A stretch of DNA of 35,876 bases, from positions 1 to 35,876 of the forward strand of contig CAYTRT010000012.1 of NCBI GenBank assembly GCA_964440295.1, read 5' to 3'. Below the pieces are notes generated by a model, which had not been told where the DNA came from, searched no databases, and saw only the letters and a program-made list of their open reading frames with translations. Numbering within the stretch: the stretch's first letter is position 1; every line of letters starts with the position of its first letter. This DNA is from CALIKS01 sp964440295. Its GTDB lineage: Archaea; Thermoproteota; Nitrososphaeria_A; Caldarchaeales; Calditenuaceae. Made by a program: the position numbers and the translations under genes. This document shows, one piece after another, positions 32,541 through 35,876 of this stretch.

Positions 32541-33987
32541 TGCTAAGCCTCATGCTTCGCAGGTTGAGTATCGCCGCGGTCCCAACGGTTGGTTCAAGAC
32601 CTAGGCTTGCCTGAAACTTCGTCTGTTCCTGCCAAGTGCCAGTATTAACCAGATGGACGCCCCTATACAAGCTCTGGGCCGCGACGTGTATATGCCCAGT
32701 AGCAAAGACGACCGGCACCTCGGATATCATCAATGGGTCGTCCCTTAGGGGCAGGAGGGGCGTGACGACTCCGTAGGTCGGCGCTAGGTGCCGCGTCCTC
32801 AAGACGAACTCCAACAGTGCAGCAGCATCGCGATGAATGGTGCTGTATGAGAACCTGCTGCCGGACTGAATGACGTCGTCCAGCGTCTGGCCGTGAAAAA
32901 CCAAGAATTCTATGCCGTCAAACGAGATCCACGCGGGGTTGCCCACGTATACCAGCCCATCATGCTGGCCGAGCAATTCCCTATACCTATGCTGGATCGG
33001 GGGCTGGGGCAGAGCCTTCCTAACCGGCTCATGATTGCCCGGCACATAAATCACCGTAACTCTCTCAGGAATTTTCTTGAGGAGCTCAGAGGCTTTCTCG
33101 AACTGCTTGTTGAGTGATGGGAGAGCAAGCTCATTCTCCTGTCCTGGATAGATATAGACACCATCGACGAGGTCACCGTTAATTACTAGGAAGCAGGTCT
33201 TAGAGGCTTCATCCTCGTCGGATGATAGCCACTCAAGAAAATCATTGAACAGCTCCTCGTTAAACCTTGAGCTCCCCACGTGTATGTCTGAGATGATGCA
33301 TACATTGACGTCCGGCCCGCTCAGCCTTCTTTGAGGAACTGGAGGTACGTCAGGCAGCAATATATCTTGGGCCACGAGGACAGAGGCACGCATCCTGACC
33401 CTCATCGTCACCACCATGTCTGGCAATAAGTCCTCGACCCGCTCCTCTAGGTTTCTATCACCCTTCGGCACGATGATCCTCCAGACTCCCTTAGGATCCT
33501 CGACGATGACGCTGTATCCATTCTTTACTGGTCTGACCTCGGAGACCATACCTATGATGTAGGCCTCCTTAAGCCCCTGTTCTCTAAGCTCAGAAGGAGA
33601 GTAGACACTTATTCCCCGCCTCTCAAAAATCTCCCTAATACGCTGATACCGAACAGTAAAGTAAAGCCTAAACTCCTCAGTCGAGCCCTCAATCCACACA
33701 TCGCTGTAGCTCGTCGACTTGATCCTGAAAGACGCGGTCTTCGCGACCTGCTCCTCTGGAGGCTTCTCTCCGTCGATCGTCCTTAAGAAATCCATAACGA
33801 CTCCTGGCTCGATTAGTATTGTGCCCGGCCTAGAACTCTTGATCCAAGACAACAATCTGTCTAATAGCTCGTCTGGGTTTTTCCGTTCGAGTAATATCTT
33901 GATGGAGCTTTCTGTCAGCTGGTATCCTTTACTCAGAGCCTTTGACGCGAGCCTCTTAATGTCTTCTCCTCTGCCAGTGCTCGTCAC
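32524..33987 (-). CDS. polB: DNA polymerase D small subunit DP1 (3'-5' exonuclease)
   Basis: 487 aa. Residues about 140-215 are an OB-like domain, and the C-terminal half is a calcineurin-type phosphoesterase with intact metal motifs: SDIHVG (233-238), GDLVDG (271-276), PGNHEP (316-321), FHGQ (364-367) and GHIH (431-434). The proofreading exonuclease should be active. The start is GTG overlapping the stop of the initiator gene as GTGA, so the two genes are translationally coupled. The order Orc1-DP1 on one strand, followed by DP2, is the same as the origin-proximal locus of Thermococcales. Confidence 0.96.
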   Translation of the reverse strand: MTSTGRGEDIKRLASKALSKGYQLTESSIKILLERKNPDELLDRLLSWIKSSRPGTILIEPGVVMDFLRTIDGEKPPEEQVAKTASFRIKSTSYSDVWIEGSTEEFRLYFTVRYQRIREIFERRGISVYSPSELREQGLKEAYIIGMVSEVRPVKNGYSVIVEDPKGVWRIIVPKGDRNLEERVEDLLPDMVVTMRVRMRASVLVAQDILLPDVPPVPQRRLSGPDVNVCIISDIHVGSSRFNEELFNDFLEWLSSDEDEASKTCFLVINGDLVDGVYIYPGQENELALPSLNKQFEKASELLKKIPERVTVIYVPGNHEPVRKALPQPPIQHRYRELLGQHDGLVYVGNPAWISFDGIEFLVFHGQTLDDVIQSGSRFSYSTIHRDAAALLEFVLRTRHLAPTYGVVTPLLPLRDDPLMISEVPVVFATGHIHVAAQSLYRGVHLVNTGTWQEQTKFQASLGLEPTVGTAAILNLRSMRLSIKKFG

Positions 33988-35258
33988 TGCTCATTCTCTT
34001 TTGACTGGGGCTTATAGGAATATTCGATCAGATTTGAGAGAAGCTCGTCTCTCTCCAGCACGCTCTTTATCTCCTCCATCGGCACCTTAAGTATTATCCT
34101 CCTCGTCCTGCCGTACCTTCCGAAGCTCACGACATCGCATGAAATTACTCCCAGCATGTCTAGTTCTGATAAGAGCGAGCTGATCCTCCTGTCAGTAAGC
34201 GGGTCCAGCCCAAGATTCCTGCACAGTTCTCTGTAATAGTTGTAGACCATGCCGGAAGTAACTCTCTGGACACCGGACCTCGCAACGTGATAAATAGCCA
34301 TCAAGACTATCCGTCCGTGAAGCGGCAGAGTTGATAGTGCCTCGTAGACGCGGCCCTGCTCGATGACTCCGAGCGCGGCCCTGACATGTGCCTCACTAAC
34401 TACTGAGACGCCGTTCCGCTCAGCTATCTCTGCAGCCACCCTCAGCAGGTCCAGGGCCCTTCTAGCATCGCCGTGCTCTGCCGCCGCGAGCGCTGCGCAT
34501 AGATTAATCACTTGTTGCGGGACCGCGCCCTCCCTGAAGGCCATGGCCGCCCTCTCGCTGAGAATGTCTATAAGTTCTATCGCGGTGTAGGGATGGAAGA
34601 CGATCTCCTCCTCGCTTAAGCTGCTGAGGACTCTTGGGTCGAGCATCTCCTTGAACATCAAGTCGTTGGAGACTCCCACTATTGAGAGCTGGCCACTCTC
34701 AGAGGCCTCGTTAATCCTAGTGAGCTCGTATAGAAGGGCGTCTCCGGAGCTCTTAACCAGTATGTCAATCTCGTCGAGACATACAACGAGTAGAGATGAT
34801 GACTGGTGAAGGGCGGCCCTAAACCTGCTGAAGACCTCGGCTCTAGAGAGTCCCGTGAAGGGTATCCTCACGCCGAGGGCAGAGCATAGCTCGGAGAGCA
34901 CCCTATACTCAGTCCCCGTAAGCCTACAGTTGATATAGACGAACCTAAGCGGCAGATTCATGTTCGCGGACTCCTCGGCAAACCTCTTAAAGACATGCTT
35001 CACGACCGCGGTCTTACCCGTGCCGGTCTTTCCATAGATGAAGACATTGCTAGGCCTCGAGGCCCTGAGCCCAGGCGATAGTATCTCGCCGAGTCTCCTA
35101 ATATGCTCCCAGCGATGCGGCAGGTTTCCAGGAATATAGTCGGCCCGGAGCACCTCTCTGTTTATGAACAGGCTTGGGGCGCCCTTAATCTGAGTAATCA
35201 ACTCCCTCAGAGGGTCCTCCTCACCCCTGACCTTCAACTGAAAATGTTCCACGTCCAA
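33984..35258 (-). CDS. cdc6: Origin recognition initiator Orc1/Cdc6
   Basis: 424 aa. The AAA+ core has Walker A GKTGTGKT (76-83), Walker B LVVCLDEID (157-165), sensor 1 GVSND (195-199) and sensor 2 GDARRALD (263-270). A winged-helix DNA-binding domain spans about 305-400. The start is TTG at 35258; a GTG two codons later is also possible. A TATA-like GTTTAATG lies about 30 nt upstream, so it is probably leaderless. Its 5' side abuts the candidate origin, as expected for an initiator that binds the ORBs next to its own gene. It is coupled to DP1 by a GTGA overlap. Confidence 0.96.
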   Translation of the reverse strand: MDVEHFQLKVRGEEDPLRELITQIKGAPSLFINREVLRADYIPGNLPHRWEHIRRLGEILSPGLRASRPSNVFIYGKTGTGKTAVVKHVFKRFAEESANMNLPLRFVYINCRLTGTEYRVLSELCSALGVRIPFTGLSRAEVFSRFRAALHQSSSLLVVCLDEIDILVKSSGDALLYELTRINEASESGQLSIVGVSNDLMFKEMLDPRVLSSLSEEEIVFHPYTAIELIDILSERAAMAFREGAVPQQVINLCAALAAAEHGDARRALDLLRVAAEIAERNGVSVVSEAHVRAALGVIEQGRVYEALSTLPLHGRIVLMAIYHVARSGVQRVTSGMVYNYYRELCRNLGLDPLTDRRISSLLSELDMLGVISCDVVSFGRYGRTRRIILKVPMEEIKSVLERDELLSNLIEYSYKPQSKENEQ

Positions 35259-35348
35259 TAGACAACTAAGGAATCTATTACTACATTAAACAAAAATTAT
35301 TTTGACAAATTACTACAATTTATTTTTATTATTTTGATTTTGCCCTAG

Positions 35349-35385
35349 AAAATAGGTAAAAAACTATTTTCCACATGAAAAATAG
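35349..35385. repeat. Alternating AAAATAG / CTATTTT inverted repeats at the origin
   Basis: AAAATAG (35349-35355), CTATTTT (35364-35370) and AAAATAG (35379-35385) can form two alternative stems around the first ORB. They may be part of the unwinding or initiator-binding region. Confidence 0.5.
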
Positions 35386-35389
35386 GGGT
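35369..35389 (+). promoter_or_regulatory. Origin recognition box-like site 1 (ORB)
   Basis: TTCCACATGAAA followed by AATAGGGGT: a degenerate dyad plus a G-string. It matches the second, better ORB at about 15 of 21 positions, in the opposite orientation. Confidence 0.6.
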
Positions 35390-35408
35390 GGAGGAGTAAA
35401 ATACATCG

Positions 35409-35428
35409 ACAATAGTCTCTTCTATTGT
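35409..35428. repeat. Perfect 7-bp inverted repeat between the ORBs
   Basis: ACAATAG (35409-35415) and CTATTGT (35422-35428) are separated by 6 bases. GAGTAAAA (35394-35401) and TTTTACTC (35451-35458) form an outer pair around it. Confidence 0.5.
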
Positions 35429-35547
35429 TTACTAGTGGTGGATAGTTCCTTTTTACTCGGCCTTTAAAAAGCAATATTTTTCCTTCTTTCAACGAATAGA
35501 AGGCTAATTCACAGTCCTTCACTTGTTAATAGGCTTTTTAATATTGA

Positions 35548-35568
35548 ACCCCTCGATTTCCACTGGAG
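35548..35568 (-). promoter_or_regulatory. Origin recognition box 2 (ORB), near-consensus
   Basis: On the minus strand: CTCCAGTGGAAA, then TCGAGGGGT. This carries the conserved dyad core CCAGTGGAAA and the downstream G-string of archaeal ORBs at the usual spacing. It is the strongest single sign of an origin here. Confidence 0.8.
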
Positions 35569-35591
35569 CAACTGGAGAAGCTGTGAAATGA

Positions 35592-35603
35592 AGCCTTCAC
35601 TCA
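35592..35603 (+). repeat. 12-bp direct repeat AGCCTTCACTCA, copy 1 (copy 2 at 35845-35856)
   Basis: The exact 12-mer recurs 253 bp downstream. The motif GCTGTGAA also occurs at 35580-35587 and 35868-35875, and in reverse at 35825-35832. Both are outside the ORB pair. Role unknown; they may be extra initiator sites or an upstream control region for a gene beyond the window. Confidence 0.4.
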
Positions 35604-35876
35604 TAGTAAACAGGAGTGAAATAAGGCTGGGCGATGCAGTTATCTCCATGCGAATCAATCAACCAATTTTATCTCTATAAGTATGTAGATTGATGAATAA
35701 TGAAAAATCGAGCGCTAAATAGCCAATGTCTCAGCAATTTCTCTGCGTTCTTCATGTAATACGTAGATAGCTATTATGTAAATACCCACGAGTAGCGAGC
35801 AGAGTCTCCACATCCTCTTCACATTTCACAGCAACAATAACACGAGCCTTCACTCAGTCCCTAAATCGCTGTGAAG

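Larger units (their letters stand above)
35259..35876. other. Candidate replication origin (oriC), gene-free AT-rich region
   Basis: 618 bp with no convincing gene, beside Orc1/Cdc6 and PolD. It contains two origin recognition boxes in inverted orientation (35369-35389 and 35548-35568) whose G-strings face each other. They enclose about 158 bp of AT-rich sequence suited to unwinding, with several short inverted repeats. This matches the general plan of archaeal origins. The right edge of the window may cut further boxes. Confidence 0.8.

Noticed and set aside
35715..35822. 35-codon minus-strand ORF (start GTG) with a positively charged N-terminus and one hydrophobic helix in the origin region
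   Set aside because: No Shine-Dalgarno, no convincing TATA box and no recognisable family; it could be chance in AT-rich DNA, so it is not listed as a gene.
1..35876. CRISPR arrays, insertion sequences, integrase/att sites, inteins in PolD
   Set aside because: No regularly spaced repeats, transposase or integrase genes were seen, and the DP2 and DP1 sequences are continuous without intein motifs.

Overview
The window is archaeal chromosome. The right third carries DNA polymerase D (both subunits), an Orc1/Cdc6 initiator, the elongation factor Elf1 and geranylgeranylglyceryl phosphate synthase. PolD is missing from most Crenarchaeota, and Elf1 is generally missing from Euryarchaeota, so the combination points to a non-crenarchaeal TACK-type lineage (Korarchaeota, Caldarchaeota/Aigarchaeota, Bathyarchaeota or relatives). 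I cannot name the genus. Gene starts are of two kinds: TATA boxes about 25-35 nt upstream of the start codon with no Shine-Dalgarno (leaderless), and internal operon starts preceded by GGTGA- or GGAGG-type Shine-Dalgarno sequences. GTG and TTG starts are common.

Layout. 1-7.25 kb: a polyamine/solute-type ABC importer (ATPase and two permeases on the minus strand; a probable binding protein on the plus strand at 5.6 kb), a small uncharacterised protein, a nitroreductase and an M29/NicX-like metalloenzyme. 7.3-9.0 kb: a chaperonin-fold protein whose ATPase residues are largely replaced. 9.2-12.3 kb: an Asp/Glu/hydantoin-racemase-family protein, a second M29-like enzyme and an M24 dipeptidase-type protein. 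12.4-16.3 kb: a DUF1508 protein, a P-loop protein related to cyclic 2,3-diphosphoglycerate synthetase, and a complete polar amino acid ABC importer. 16.5-18.5 kb: two paralogous small four-helix membrane proteins around a membrane-anchored secreted protein that resembles glutamic (G1) peptidases. 18.7-22.5 kb: D-cysteine desulfhydrase/ACC deaminase family, 1-pyrroline-5-carboxylate dehydrogenase and an aminotransferase. 22.7-26.1 kb: a CBS/zinc-finger protein, a dolichol/phytol-kinase-like membrane protein, tRNA-Gly, an RNase H-fold protein, Elf1 and GGGP synthase. 26.1-35.3 kb: PolD large subunit, an opposite-strand Ca2+-type P-type ATPase, PolD small subunit and Orc1/Cdc6. 35.3-35.9 kb: an AT-rich non-coding stretch with two inverted origin recognition boxes, very probably a replication origin.

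How the genes fit together. The left two thirds read as uptake and breakdown of peptides and amino acids, possibly including D-amino acids: two importers, three peptidase-like enzymes, a racemase-like protein, a PLP desulfhydrase/deaminase, P5C dehydrogenase and an aminotransferase. This suggests a heterotroph living on proteinaceous material. The right third is core replication, transcription and lipid synthesis. The items most worth a second look are the origin, the degenerate chaperonin, the G1-peptidase-like protein with its flanking paralogous membrane proteins, and the tRNA-Gly that lacks U33.
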